Shown here: one piece after another, positions 50,331 through 58,965 of the stretch | Layout: the number at the start of each line of letters is the position of its first letter | How positions within the stretch are numbered: position 1 is the first letter of the stretch | From: Scandinavium sp051650185 | Lineage (GTDB): Bacteria; Pseudomonadota; Gammaproteobacteria; Enterobacterales; Enterobacteriaceae | Reading direction: 5' to 3' | Assembly: GCF_051650185.1 (NCBI RefSeq) | Contig: NZ_JBOFIN010000028.1 | Coordinates: 110,412 to 174,411 of the forward strand | DNA: 64,000 bases | Notes under the pieces: generated by a model | Told to the model about the DNA's origin: nothing | Seen by the model: the letters and a program-made list of their open reading frames with translations, nothing else | The model's database searches: none | Program-made: the position numbers and the translations under genes

Positions 50331-53078
50331 TTAGCCCATCGGATGGATGTCCTGATGCGCCAGCAGGCTGTCAGCACTCCCGCTGAAGGTTTCATGAGCA
50401 GCAGGATGGTCATAATATGCCGCTGCATGAGCCACGCCTTCGCTGGTAAGATCCGCAGGCAGAACGCTGTGGCTGCCCGCCAGCAGCTCGTTGAACGACG
50501 ACTGATTCGCGTCAGACGAATCACTCTCATAGTTCACCGTAGTGGTCGCAGGATCGCGGAAGACATTCCCGGCCTGATCGATCACCGTCACCTGAATGCC
50601 GTAGCTCCCATCCTGCTCAAAAGCCTGGGGCTGATAGCTCCAGTTACCGTCTTCGCCAACCGTAACTGGCTCCCAGTACAGGTGTTGCCCCTCAGGCGAG
50701 ATAACATGCACATGAACCTCACTGCCAGGATCCGCCGTTCCGCTGATCACCGGTTGCGGATCGGTAGTGATGCTGTCGTCAGTGAGCACCTGACCCGCGC
50801 TGTCGGTAATGGCGTCCAGCGCCACTTCCGGCGCGGTTGTGTCGATACTGAAGGTGATGGCCGCCGTCGGCTCCGTTTCACCAACCGCCGTCACCTCAGT
50901 CACACTCAGACTGTGCTCACCCTCACTTAACGGCTGCTCAGGCTGATAGCTCCATTCCCCCTGCGAGTTAGCGACCGCACTTCCCAGAAACTCATTGCCA
51001 TCATAAATGCGGACTTCCAGCCCCGGATTGGCCGTACCGTTAATCGTTGGCTGCGGATCGTTGATCCAGCCATTGTCGGCAACAGGCCCTGTAGTATCCG
51101 CCGGTAAGCTGTCGTGTTGCACATTATCTGTCACTGCATCCAGCGTAACGCTGACCAGACTTTCATCGTAGTAGTTAACTGAAATATGCTCATCACTGCG
51201 GCCTATATTACCGGCTTCATCCACAACGGCGATGTTGAAGGAGTAGCTACCCAGCTCATCAAAGGCCTGCGGCTGATAGCTCCAGTTGCCCTGTTCGTCC
51301 GTGGTAGCCGATCCCCAGTACAGCTCGTGCCCATCCGGGCCGTAAACATGAACATGGATTTCGCTATCTGGCGTGGCCGTACCTGAAATAAGCGGCGTAC
51401 TATCGGTGGTGATAGCGCCGTCCTGAATCACATTGCCGTCATCATCAGTAACCTGAACAATCTGGCCCTCCGGAGCTTCAGTGGCGACGCTGAAAGCAAA
51501 CGGAGAGGTTTCCCCGGCTTCACCATCCGGCGTCACTTCTGCCACGGTGATGCTGTGTGCCCCGTCAGCCAAAGGTGCTGCTGGCGTGAACGACCACAGC
51601 CCGCGTGAATCCACCGTCGCAGACCCCAGTAATTCACCATTGTCGTAGACGTTAACATCAAAACCAGGGTTTCCGTGGCCGCTGAGCGTCGGTTGACTGT
51701 CGTCCGTAACCGCATTTTCGCTAAGTGCGCCGATGAAATCCTGATAGCCATGATCGACATCATCAATCGCACTATCAAGAGTGACGTGAACCAACGCCGG
51801 ATCGTAATAGATAACCGACGGCCGCTCTGTCATATGCGTGACGTTGCCCGCTTCATCGGTGACATCGATGATGTAAGTCCATTTGCCAATCATCTCCAGA
51901 TTGCCAGTATTGAACTGCCAGTTTCCTTCACTATCGGTAGTCGCCTCGCCCAGCGATAGCTGTCCTCCTGTCGGCGGTATAGCGTTTATGTGTACCGTGG
52001 TTCCCGGCTCAGCCTGCCCTGAAAGAATGAATGCGTTCTCTTCAGTCACACTATCTGAATGCAAAAGCGTTCCGTTGGTATCACTTAAGAAGACCACATT
52101 ACCGCTCGGAGGGGTGGCATCCACCGTAAAGGTGAACAGATCCGTCTGAGCGGTCTCACCTGCTGGAGTCATTTCCGAAATACTGAGGTTATGAACGCCA
52201 TCCTGCAGAGGGTTTTCAGGCGTAAATGACCAGCTCCCATCCTTCGCAGCGGTGACCGAACCCAGTAGCTCGTTATTATCGTAAATATTAATTTGCAGAC
52301 CCGGATTTGCGGTTCCGCTTAACGTGGGCGATGCATCATCGGTGATATCATACGCAGTGAGAGCCCCGGTAAAATCCTCATAGTGGTTATTTACATCATC
52401 AGTGACGGCATCGAGGGAAAAGGAAACCAGCTGTGGATCGTAATATTCAATTTGATAGCTATCACTCGGCGACGATATATTACCAGCAGCATCAATCGTC
52501 GTTACACTGAAAGTATAAACACCAATTAAGTCAAACCCAGCTGGCTCGACCGTCCACACCCCATTAATATCCGTGGTAGCGTCAATCCAGTAATGATTGT
52601 TTACCTGATCGTATACATGAACATGTACCGTGGAACCCGGTTCAGCCTGCCCGGAAATAACCGGCTGCTTATCATCAGTCATACTCCCGGCTGCAATGTC
52701 ATGACCCTGAGTATCCGTAATGTGGGTTATGATGCCCCCCGTCGGCTGAGTATCAAGCTGAATCACAAAAGGCGCAGTGGGTTCGCTAACGCCTGAGTCA
52801 GTAACTTCGCAGACGGTCAGGCTGTGCATCCCATCATCCAACCGCTGCTCAGGCATATAGCGCCAGTTCCCCTCAGGATCCGTTTGCGCTGAACCTATCA
52901 GGATAGCATTGTCGTATATGTTCACCACGCTGCCGGGTTCCGCGCTTCCCTGGAGAACCGGCGTGGCATCATTTGTCAATGCGCCATTTTCGAGCGGACC
53001 CCAATGTCCATTGTAAAGGTCATAGATATTATCAATGACATTATTCAGAGTTACGGTCTGATATGAATCTTTCTTCAT
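50331..53078 (-). CDS. Large Ig-like tandem-repeat protein (Bap/SiiE-like, no signal peptide)
   Basis: 915 residues built from four copies of a unit of about 212 residues plus a 65-residue tail. Each unit has two Ig-like domains: an A type with 'NPG...IYDN-ELLGS...GxWSF-PE-PL-DGxHSLSV-E-T' and a B type with 'PVISGxAxPGSxVHVHV...A(T)TDxxGNWSYQPQAF...V-DEAGN'. The domains resemble the acidic bacterial Ig-like repeats of large type I-secreted adhesins. There is no signal peptide, no transmembrane helix and no obvious RTX repeats. The tail (FNELLAGSHSVLPADLTSEG) looks like the end segment of such adhesins. No secretion genes adjoin. Function as adhesin or biofilm matrix protein is inference. Confidence 0.85.
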   Translation of the reverse strand: MKKDSYQTVTLNNVIDNIYDLYNGHWGPLENGALTNDATPVLQGSAEPGSVVNIYDNAILIGSAQTDPEGNWRYMPEQRLDDGMHSLTVCEVTDSGVSEPTAPFVIQLDTQPTGGIITHITDTQGHDIAAGSMTDDKQPVISGQAEPGSTVHVHVYDQVNNHYWIDATTDINGVWTVEPAGFDLIGVYTFSVTTIDAAGNISSPSDSYQIEYYDPQLVSFSLDAVTDDVNNHYEDFTGALTAYDITDDASPTLSGTANPGLQINIYDNNELLGSVTAAKDGSWSFTPENPLQDGVHNLSISEMTPAGETAQTDLFTFTVDATPPSGNVVFLSDTNGTLLHSDSVTEENAFILSGQAEPGTTVHINAIPPTGGQLSLGEATTDSEGNWQFNTGNLEMIGKWTYIIDVTDEAGNVTHMTERPSVIYYDPALVHVTLDSAIDDVDHGYQDFIGALSENAVTDDSQPTLSGHGNPGFDVNVYDNGELLGSATVDSRGLWSFTPAAPLADGAHSITVAEVTPDGEAGETSPFAFSVATEAPEGQIVQVTDDDGNVIQDGAITTDSTPLISGTATPDSEIHVHVYGPDGHELYWGSATTDEQGNWSYQPQAFDELGSYSFNIAVVDEAGNIGRSDEHISVNYYDESLVSVTLDAVTDNVQHDSLPADTTGPVADNGWINDPQPTINGTANPGLEVRIYDGNEFLGSAVANSQGEWSYQPEQPLSEGEHSLSVTEVTAVGETEPTAAITFSIDTTAPEVALDAITDSAGQVLTDDSITTDPQPVISGTADPGSEVHVHVISPEGQHLYWEPVTVGEDGNWSYQPQAFEQDGSYGIQVTVIDQAGNVFRDPATTTVNYESDSSDANQSSFNELLAGSHSVLPADLTSEGVAHAAAYYDHPAAHETFSGSADSLLAHQDIHPMG

Positions 53079-53442
53079 AATACAAGCTACTCCATGTTGT
53101 TAAGCCCTTCGAAAAGAAATATGGCATCCGCCACTCTCTCTTACACATAAAATGATTTGAAATGATCACCAAAAAAGACTAGGAACTCTACATTTGCAGA
53201 ATCTCAATTCTACCATTAATTTAAAATCATCACCCCCAACCTAATAAAAAATCAAATTCTAAAAATAAAAATTAATTTAAAATTCAACACCAAAAAACAA
53301 AAATATAAAAATACATAAATAAAAAAGAGGAAATAAACTGACGCAAAGCAAATTAATGAACGTTTTATAAAACAACATTCAAAGTCACATAAGTTTAATC
53401 GGAGGAAATCGCGAGAGGAGGTTGGAATATCAGGGTTCAAAG
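53079..53442. other. AT-rich gene-free stretch upstream of the Ig-like gene
   Basis: About 360 bp, visibly much richer in A/T than its neighbours, with long A runs around 53240-53340. A short hydrophobic open frame on the minus strand (53252-53455) is made of Phe/Ile/Leu codons expected by chance in such DNA. It probably holds the promoter of the Ig-like gene. Such AT-rich regions are commonly bound by H-NS. Confidence 0.6.
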
Positions 53443-53473
53443 AAAAAAAGGCCATTTACTTACGTAAATGGCC
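53443..53473 (-). terminator. Rho-independent terminator of ybiT
   Basis: Read on the minus strand: GGCCATTTAC-GTAA-GTAAATGGCC, a perfect 10-bp stem, then TTTTTTTC. It lies 30 bases after the ybiT stop. Confidence 0.92.
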
Positions 53474-53503
53474 GGGCTGACAAAGCGTGAAGGGCACGGT
53501 AAA

Positions 53504-55099
53504 TTATCCGTCGATGCCTTTACTGCGCAGGTAATCTTCGTAGTTGCCGCTGAAGTCGATAACGCGCTCTGGCGTAATCTCTATCACTCGGGTCGCCAGT
53601 GAGGAGACGAACTCACGGTCGTGGGAAACGAAAATCAGGGTACCCTGATACATTTCCAGCGCCATGTTAAGGGATTCGATGGATTCCATATCCAGGTGGT
53701 TGGTTGGTTCATCCATCACCAGAATGTTGGGTTTTTCCATCATCAGCTTGCCGAACAGCATGCGCCCTTTCTCACCACCGGACAGCACTTTGGCTGGCTT
53801 TTTGATGTCGTCCTGGCTGAACAGCAGACGGCCGAGGAAGCTGCGAACCACCTGTTCATCGTCTCCTTCCTGCTTCCACTGGCTCATCCACTCAAAGACG
53901 GTGAGATCGTTTTCGAATTCGTATTCGTGATCCTGTGCGTAGTAACCGATCTTCGCGTTTTCAGACCATTTCACGCTGCCACTGTCTGCTTCGAGTGCCC
54001 CCACCAGCGTCTTCAGCATGGTGGATTTACCGATACCGTTGGTCCCCAGAATCGCCAGCTTCTCGCCCACTTCCAGCAGCAGATTCACGTCCCTGAACAG
54101 CGGACCGTTGTCGAAGCCTTTGGTGAGTTTTTCCACTTCCAGCGCGTTACGGAACAGCTTCTTGTCCTGCTCGAAGCGAATGAACGGGTTCTGACGGCTG
54201 GAGGCCTTCACTTCGTCCAGTTTGATTTTATCAATCTGGCGAGCACGAGACGTTGCCTGACGGGATTTAGAGGCGTTGGCGCTAAAGCGGCTGACGAAGG
54301 ATTGCAGGTCAGCAATTTGCGCTTTCTTCTTGGCGTTATCGGCCAGCAGACGTTCACGCGCCTGGGTCGCTGCCGTCATGTACTCATCATAGTTGCCCGG
54401 GTAGACGCGCAGCTCGCCGTAGTCGAGGTCGGCCATGTGGGTGCAGACCATGTTCAGGAAGTGACGGTCGTGCGAGATGATGATCATGGTGCTGTTGCGC
54501 TCGTTGAGCACGCTTTCCAGCCAGCGGATGGTGTCGATGTCCAGGTTATTCGTCGGTTCATCGAGCAGCAGGATGTCTGGATTGGAGAACAGCGCCTGCG
54601 CCAGAAGGACACGCAGTTTCCAGCCTGGCGCGACTTCGCTCATCGGGCCGTAATGCTGCTCCAGAGGAATGCCAACACCGAGCAGCAGTTCGCCCGCGCG
54701 GGATTCCGCAGAGTAGCCATCCATCTCGCCATAAGCGACTTCGAGGTCTGCTACTTTGTAGCCCTCTTCTTCGCTCATTTCCGGCAGGGCATAAATACGA
54801 TCGCGTTCCTGCTTCACTTCCCAAAGCTCGGCGTGACCCATGATCACGGTGTCGAGCACAGAAAATTCTTCGAAGGCGAACTGATCCTGACGCAGCTTAC
54901 CGATGCGCTCGTTAGGATCGAGAGAGACGTTCCCCAGGGTTGGCTCTAAATCGCCGCCGAGGATTTTCATAAAGGTGGATTTACCGCTTCCGTTGGCGCC
55001 AATCAGGCCGTAACGGTTGCCGCCGCCAAATTTGACGGAGATGTTTTCGAACAGCGGCTTGCTGCCGAACTGCATGGTGACGTTGCTGGTAGTTAACAC
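53504..55099 (-). CDS. ybiT: ABC-F family ATPase YbiT
   Basis: 531 residues, GTG start at 55099 (then LTTSNVTMQFGSKPLFEN), one longer than E. coli YbiT. Two ABC domains: GANGSGKSTFMKI and GTNGIGKSTMLKT as Walker A, two Walker B/DEPTN motifs (LLLDEPTNNLD, LVMDEPTNHLD), and the intervening linker rich in Arg/Lys (ANASKSRQATSRARQIDKIK). No membrane part, so it is a ribosome-associated translation factor class protein, not a transporter. It is divergent from ldtB with a 228-bp gap. Confidence 0.94.
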   Translation of the reverse strand: MLTTSNVTMQFGSKPLFENISVKFGGGNRYGLIGANGSGKSTFMKILGGDLEPTLGNVSLDPNERIGKLRQDQFAFEEFSVLDTVIMGHAELWEVKQERDRIYALPEMSEEEGYKVADLEVAYGEMDGYSAESRAGELLLGVGIPLEQHYGPMSEVAPGWKLRVLLAQALFSNPDILLLDEPTNNLDIDTIRWLESVLNERNSTMIIISHDRHFLNMVCTHMADLDYGELRVYPGNYDEYMTAATQARERLLADNAKKKAQIADLQSFVSRFSANASKSRQATSRARQIDKIKLDEVKASSRQNPFIRFEQDKKLFRNALEVEKLTKGFDNGPLFRDVNLLLEVGEKLAILGTNGIGKSTMLKTLVGALEADSGSVKWSENAKIGYYAQDHEYEFENDLTVFEWMSQWKQEGDDEQVVRSFLGRLLFSQDDIKKPAKVLSGGEKGRMLFGKLMMEKPNILVMDEPTNHLDMESIESLNMALEMYQGTLIFVSHDREFVSSLATRVIEITPERVIDFSGNYEDYLRSKGIDG

Positions 55100-55327
55100 G
55101 AGCGTATCCTGAAAGATGTGACAAACAGCCTATTTTGCCACAATTCTGAATTAAAATCGCCCTGCGCGTTGAATGACTACGCTGTTTGCATCAGCGGCTA
55201 CAGTGAAAAAAATGTGATTTCGTCCACATCTGATTTCCCTGTTGCCCCGAATGCACATATAATGCGCTCCCATTACGAGTTACATTTCTCCAACAACAGC
55301 CTGCGCGGCAACGATATTTCGCAAAAC

Positions 55328-56248
55328 ATGAAAATGAAATTAACTACGCTTTTCGCGGCAGCGTTTGCCGTTATGGGCTTTTGCAAGACTGCATCTGCTG
55401 TAACTTATCCGCTGCCAACCGACGGTAGCCGTCTGATTGGTCAGAACCAGGTTGTCACCATCCCTGATGGTAATAAGCAGCCGCTGGAGTACTTCGCAGC
55501 ACAGTACCAGATGGGTCTGTCCAACATGACCGAAGCTAACCCGGGTGTTGACGTCTACCTGCCGAAAGGCGGCACCGTGCTGAACATCCCACAGCAGCTG
55601 ATCCTGCCGGACACCCCGCACGAAGGTATCGTGATTAACAGCGCTGAAATGCGTCTGTATTACTACCCTGCGGGCACTAACACCGTTATCGTGCTGCCAA
55701 TTGGTATCGGTCAGTTAGGTAAAGACACGCCAATCAACTGGACCACCAAAGTTGAACGTAAGAAAGCGGGCCCAACCTGGACGCCAACCGCGAAAATGCA
55801 CGCGGAATACATCGCCGCAGGCAACCCGCTGCCAGCTGTTGTTCCAGCCGGTCCGGATAACCCGATGGGTCTGTACGCGCTGTATATCGGCCGTCTGTAT
55901 GCCATTCACGGCACCAACGCCAACTTCGGTATCGGCCTGCGCGTGAGCCACGGTTGTGTGCGTCTGCGTAACGAAGACATCAAGTTCCTGTTCCAGAACG
56001 TGCCAGTCGGCACGCGCGTCCAGTTCATTGATGAGCCAGTGAAAGCGACCACCGAGCCAGACGGCAGCCGTTACATTGAGGTTCACAACCCGCTGTCGAC
56101 AACAGATGCCCAGTTCAACGGTGGCGAAATTGTGCCAATCACGCTGACCAAATCTGTTCAGGCTGTAACAGGCCAGGCTGACGTTGACACCAGCGTAGTT
56201 GATCAGGCCGTTCAGGACCGTTCCGGGATGCCAGTTCGTCTGAACTAA
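55328..56248 (+). CDS. ldtB: L,D-transpeptidase LdtB (YbiS)
   Basis: 306 residues from the ATG at 55328 (MKMKLTTLFAAAFAVMGFCK), the E. coli length. Signal peptide ends ASA-VTYPL. LysM-like N domain and YkuD catalytic domain with HGTNANFGIGLRVSHGCVRL, where the cysteine of SHGC is the nucleophile. It links Braun lipoprotein to the diaminopimelate of peptidoglycan. A longer open frame reaching 55118 is upstream of a good signal peptide and not used. Terminator follows. Confidence 0.95.
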   Translation: MKMKLTTLFAAAFAVMGFCKTASAVTYPLPTDGSRLIGQNQVVTIPDGNKQPLEYFAAQYQMGLSNMTEANPGVDVYLPKGGTVLNIPQQLILPDTPHEGIVINSAEMRLYYYPAGTNTVIVLPIGIGQLGKDTPINWTTKVERKKAGPTWTPTAKMHAEYIAAGNPLPAVVPAGPDNPMGLYALYIGRLYAIHGTNANFGIGLRVSHGCVRLRNEDIKFLFQNVPVGTRVQFIDEPVKATTEPDGSRYIEVHNPLSTTDAQFNGGEIVPITLTKSVQAVTGQADVDTSVVDQAVQDRSGMPVRLN

Positions 56249-56274
56249 CGTACCCCAGACGCGTCATACCTTCA

Positions 56275-56305
56275 GAGGGAGCCCATCGGCTCCCTCTTTT
56301 GTTTT
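56275..56305 (+). terminator. Rho-independent terminator of ldtB
   Basis: GAGGGAGCC-CATC-GGCTCCCTC is a perfect 9-bp stem followed by TTTTGTTTT. Confidence 0.92.
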
Positions 56306-56371
56306 CCCCATCTTTCACCTCTGGCATTCTTCTTTATATTGAGGCAACAACGTCCAGCGAAGGAGAAAGTC

Positions 56372-57385
56372 ATGGCAACAATGAAAGAGGTGGCGCAGCA
56401 GGCTGGCGTCTCGACGGCCACCGTCTCCCGGGTTCTTAATCAGAGCGCCTGGGTTGAGCCCGTCACCCGCGAGCGGGTTGAGAAAGCGATGCGCGAGTTA
56501 GGCTATCGCCGCAACCTTCAGGCGATAGCGCTGGCAAAGCGCAGCGGTAACCTGCTCGGCCTGCTGACGGGCAACCTCGCAGACCCGTTCTTCTCCCGCC
56601 TGGCGCGGGGTGTGGAAGAGATCGCGCGTCAGGAAGGCTTCAGCCTGATGGTTTGCAGCGGCGGCCACGACGAAAAGATGGAAAAATCCGGCCTCGATTT
56701 TCTGATCAATCAGGGCTGTGAGGCCATTGTGGTTCACGCCAGCCGCCTCAGCGACAGGGAGCTGCTGCGCTACAGCGCTCAGTTTCCGGGGCTGGTGCTG
56801 ATCAACCGCTGCATCGCCGCCATGGCGGATCGCTGTATCTGGCTCGACAATCAAAGTGCCGCCCACGCGGCCACCCGTCATCTGCTGGAAAGCGGCCATC
56901 GCCATATCGCCTGCGTGACTTCTGTCCTGCCCATCCGCGATCGCCATGAACGGCTTGAGGGCTACCGCCAGGCCATGAGCGAATTCGGCATCACCCCGGG
57001 CAGCGACTGGGTGATCAGCGTGCCGTTTACCGAAGCGGGCGGTGAACAGGCTGCCCGGCAGTTGCTCAACAGCAAAACGCCGTTTACCGCCGCCTTCACT
57101 TTTAATGACGTGATGGCGGCAGGCATTATGGGCGTGCTGCGCCAGCAGGGTATTGAGCTCCCCCGCCAGCTCTCGCTCATCGGTTTCGACGATATTGTGC
57201 TGGCACGCTACCTCTACCCGGCGCTGACCACCCTGCACTACCCGGTGGAGCGAATGGCGCGTCGGGCGGCGCTCCAGGCTATCCAGCGCCTTCAGGGTTT
57301 TGCGGTTCAGCCTCAGAACAACGGCTTCAGCGCAGAGCTGGTCATCAGGGAGTCCGTTTGCCCGCCAGCAAGCATAAAAGCGTGA
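56372..57385 (+). CDS. LacI/GalR-family regulator beside NhaC and MalY-type genes
   Basis: 337 residues from the ATG at 56372 (MATMKEVAQQAGVSTATVSR), with AAGGAG upstream. Helix-turn-helix and hinge helix VLNQSAWVEPVTRERVEKAM, then a two-lobed effector domain (LIGFDDIVLARYLYPALTTL). In E. coli a similar arrangement exists in malI-malXY, where MalI represses a transporter and the C-S lyase MalY. This regulator probably does the same for the two genes downstream. A CRP-like box overlaps its stop codon. Confidence 0.87.
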   Translation: MATMKEVAQQAGVSTATVSRVLNQSAWVEPVTRERVEKAMRELGYRRNLQAIALAKRSGNLLGLLTGNLADPFFSRLARGVEEIARQEGFSLMVCSGGHDEKMEKSGLDFLINQGCEAIVVHASRLSDRELLRYSAQFPGLVLINRCIAAMADRCIWLDNQSAAHAATRHLLESGHRHIACVTSVLPIRDRHERLEGYRQAMSEFGITPGSDWVISVPFTEAGGEQAARQLLNSKTPFTAAFTFNDVMAAGIMGVLRQQGIELPRQLSLIGFDDIVLARYLYPALTTLHYPVERMARRAALQAIQRLQGFAVQPQNNGFSAELVIRESVCPPASIKA

Positions 57386-57399
57386 AGCCATTCACATTT
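57378..57399 (+). promoter_or_regulatory. CRP-binding site upstream of the nhaC-type gene
   Basis: CGTGA-AGCCAT-TCACA (57381-57396) matches TGTGA-N6-TCACA at 9 of 10 positions, with TTT on the right as in the consensus flank. It overlaps the end of the lacI-type gene and lies about 110 bases upstream of the next start codon, so cAMP-CRP activation is likely. Confidence 0.62.
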
Positions 57400-57407
57400 C
57401 AAAATCC

Positions 57408-57425
57408 CATGTAACGCCTTACATG
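57408..57425. promoter_or_regulatory. LacI-type operator candidate before the nhaC-type gene
   Basis: CATGTAACGCCTTACATG: perfect 7-base arms CATGTAA / TTACATG around CGCC. It lies nine bases after the CRP box and upstream of a TATCCT-like -10 (57467-57472), a position suited to repression. Confidence 0.55.
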
Positions 57426-57501
57426 GCGGCAGCGCAGCCGTCACGCCCGGCAAAAAAGCCAGCGCCTATCCTGATGACCTCTCTCTTTCAGGAGTAACAC
57501 C

Positions 57502-58962
57502 ATGACCTCTTCCTCACCCCCTAAAAAAACGCTGTCGTTCGGACTCGCGCTGCTCCCGATCGCTGGCATGCTGACCCTGCTGATTGTCGGCTACGGCTTT
57601 ATGCAACTGCGGATTGAACCTCTGCTGCTCTGCTCGGCGGCGCTCACCGCCGGGCTTGCCTGGTGGCAGGGCTACCGCTGGGATGACATCATCGACGCGA
57701 TCGTCAGCAAGCTGGCTAAAGCCATGCCGGTGATTATGATCCTGATTTGCGTCGGCGGACTGATTGGCACCTGGATGTTCAGCGGCACCATCCCTTACAT
57801 GGTCTGGTGGGGGCTGAAGCTGATCAGCCCGCAGTACATCCTGATCACCGCTTTCTTCCTGACCAGCGTGGTCTCGGTCTGTACCGGCACCTCCTGGGGA
57901 TCGGCGGGCACCGTTGGTGTAGCCCTGATGGGTGTGGCAGCAGGGATGGACGTGCCACTGGCCGCCGCTGCCGGAGCGGTGGTATCCGGCGCTTACTTTG
58001 GCGATAAAATCTCCCCGCTCTCGGACTCGACCAACTTTGCCGCCATCGTCGCCGACACCACGCTGTTCGAGCATATCCAGCACCTGATGTACACCACCAT
58101 CCCAAGCTTTATTCTGGCGGCGATCGTCTACCTGATTGCCGGGCACAGCGGCGTTATTGGCAGCGTCGCCACCCCGCAGCGGGTTACCGACATCGTCGGC
58201 ACGCTCGGTGAGCTATATCATTTTCATATTATTCTTCTGCTGCCGCTGGTGATTGTATTGTGGGGGGCCGTGCGCAAGAAGCCGGTCATTCCGCTGATGC
58301 TCAGCGCCTGCGTGGTGGCGATTATCCTCGGCATGGTGTTGCAGGATCTGAGCCTCAAACAGGGTCTGGATGCTTTTATGGACGGCTTTAACGTGCAGAT
58401 GATCACGCCTCACAGCGACGGGATGGTGGCGGACGTTCCGCGCCTGCTTAACCGGGGCGGCCTCTTCTCAATGATGAGCACCATCCTGCTGGTGTTCTGC
58501 GCCTTCTCCTTCGCCGGGGCCCTGACCCTTACCGGCGCGCTGACCATCCTCATCACCCGCCTGTTACGGATTATCCGTAGCACCGGTCAGCTTATTGCCG
58601 CCACGATCGCCACTACCATTCTGGTCACCGGCGCCACCAGCGACGGCAAGCTGGCGCTGCTGGTGCCCGCCGAGCTGTTTAAAGACGCCTACCGCAAGAT
58701 GAGTCTCGACACCAAAAACCTGTCGCGCACCATTGAGGATGCGGGAACGGTGATCGAGCCGCTGCTTCCCTGGACTTCCGCCGGGGTGTATATGGCAACC
58801 ACCCTTGGGGTCAGCACGCTCGATCTGCTCCCCTGGGCCGTCCAGTGCTACGCCGCGATTTTCTTCGCGCTGATCTACGGATTTACCGGCTTCGGCATCG
58901 CCAGAGTCGCGCAGGCTGAGGCCACCAACACGACCGCCCCTGTGGCGGGACAGGAGAGTTAA
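57502..58962 (+). CDS. NhaC-family Na+-coupled transporter
   Basis: 486 residues, about 11-12 membrane helices. NhaC/MetT-type motifs: GTSWGSAGTVGVALMGVAAG, GAVVSGAYFGDKISPLSDST and a second-half ATSDGKLALLVPAELF. The family includes sodium/proton antiporters and amino-acid symporters (MetT carries methionine). Here the neighbours are a LacI regulator and a PLP C-S lyase, so uptake of a sulfur amino acid is more likely than salt balance. This is inference from context. AGGAG precedes the ATG. Confidence 0.85.
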   Translation: MTSSSPPKKTLSFGLALLPIAGMLTLLIVGYGFMQLRIEPLLLCSAALTAGLAWWQGYRWDDIIDAIVSKLAKAMPVIMILICVGGLIGTWMFSGTIPYMVWWGLKLISPQYILITAFFLTSVVSVCTGTSWGSAGTVGVALMGVAAGMDVPLAAAAGAVVSGAYFGDKISPLSDSTNFAAIVADTTLFEHIQHLMYTTIPSFILAAIVYLIAGHSGVIGSVATPQRVTDIVGTLGELYHFHIILLLPLVIVLWGAVRKKPVIPLMLSACVVAIILGMVLQDLSLKQGLDAFMDGFNVQMITPHSDGMVADVPRLLNRGGLFSMMSTILLVFCAFSFAGALTLTGALTILITRLLRIIRSTGQLIAATIATTILVTGATSDGKLALLVPAELFKDAYRKMSLDTKNLSRTIEDAGTVIEPLLPWTSAGVYMATTLGVSTLDLLPWAVQCYAAIFFALIYGFTGFGIARVAQAEATNTTAPVAGQES

Positions 58963-58965
58963 CCC

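Noticed and set aside
50049..50930. A 293-codon plus-strand frame running from the small secreted gene into the Ig-like gene
   Set aside because: It overlaps two better genes and crosses their terminator hairpin.
53252..53455. A 67-codon Phe/Leu/Ile-rich frame upstream of the Ig-like gene
   Set aside because: Low-complexity hydrophobic peptide expected from AT-rich DNA. It overlaps the ybiT terminator and has no ribosome site.
53621..54949. A 442-codon open frame antisense to ybiT
   Set aside because: Same reason: ybiT is complete and conserved, and the antisense peptide has shadow-frame composition.
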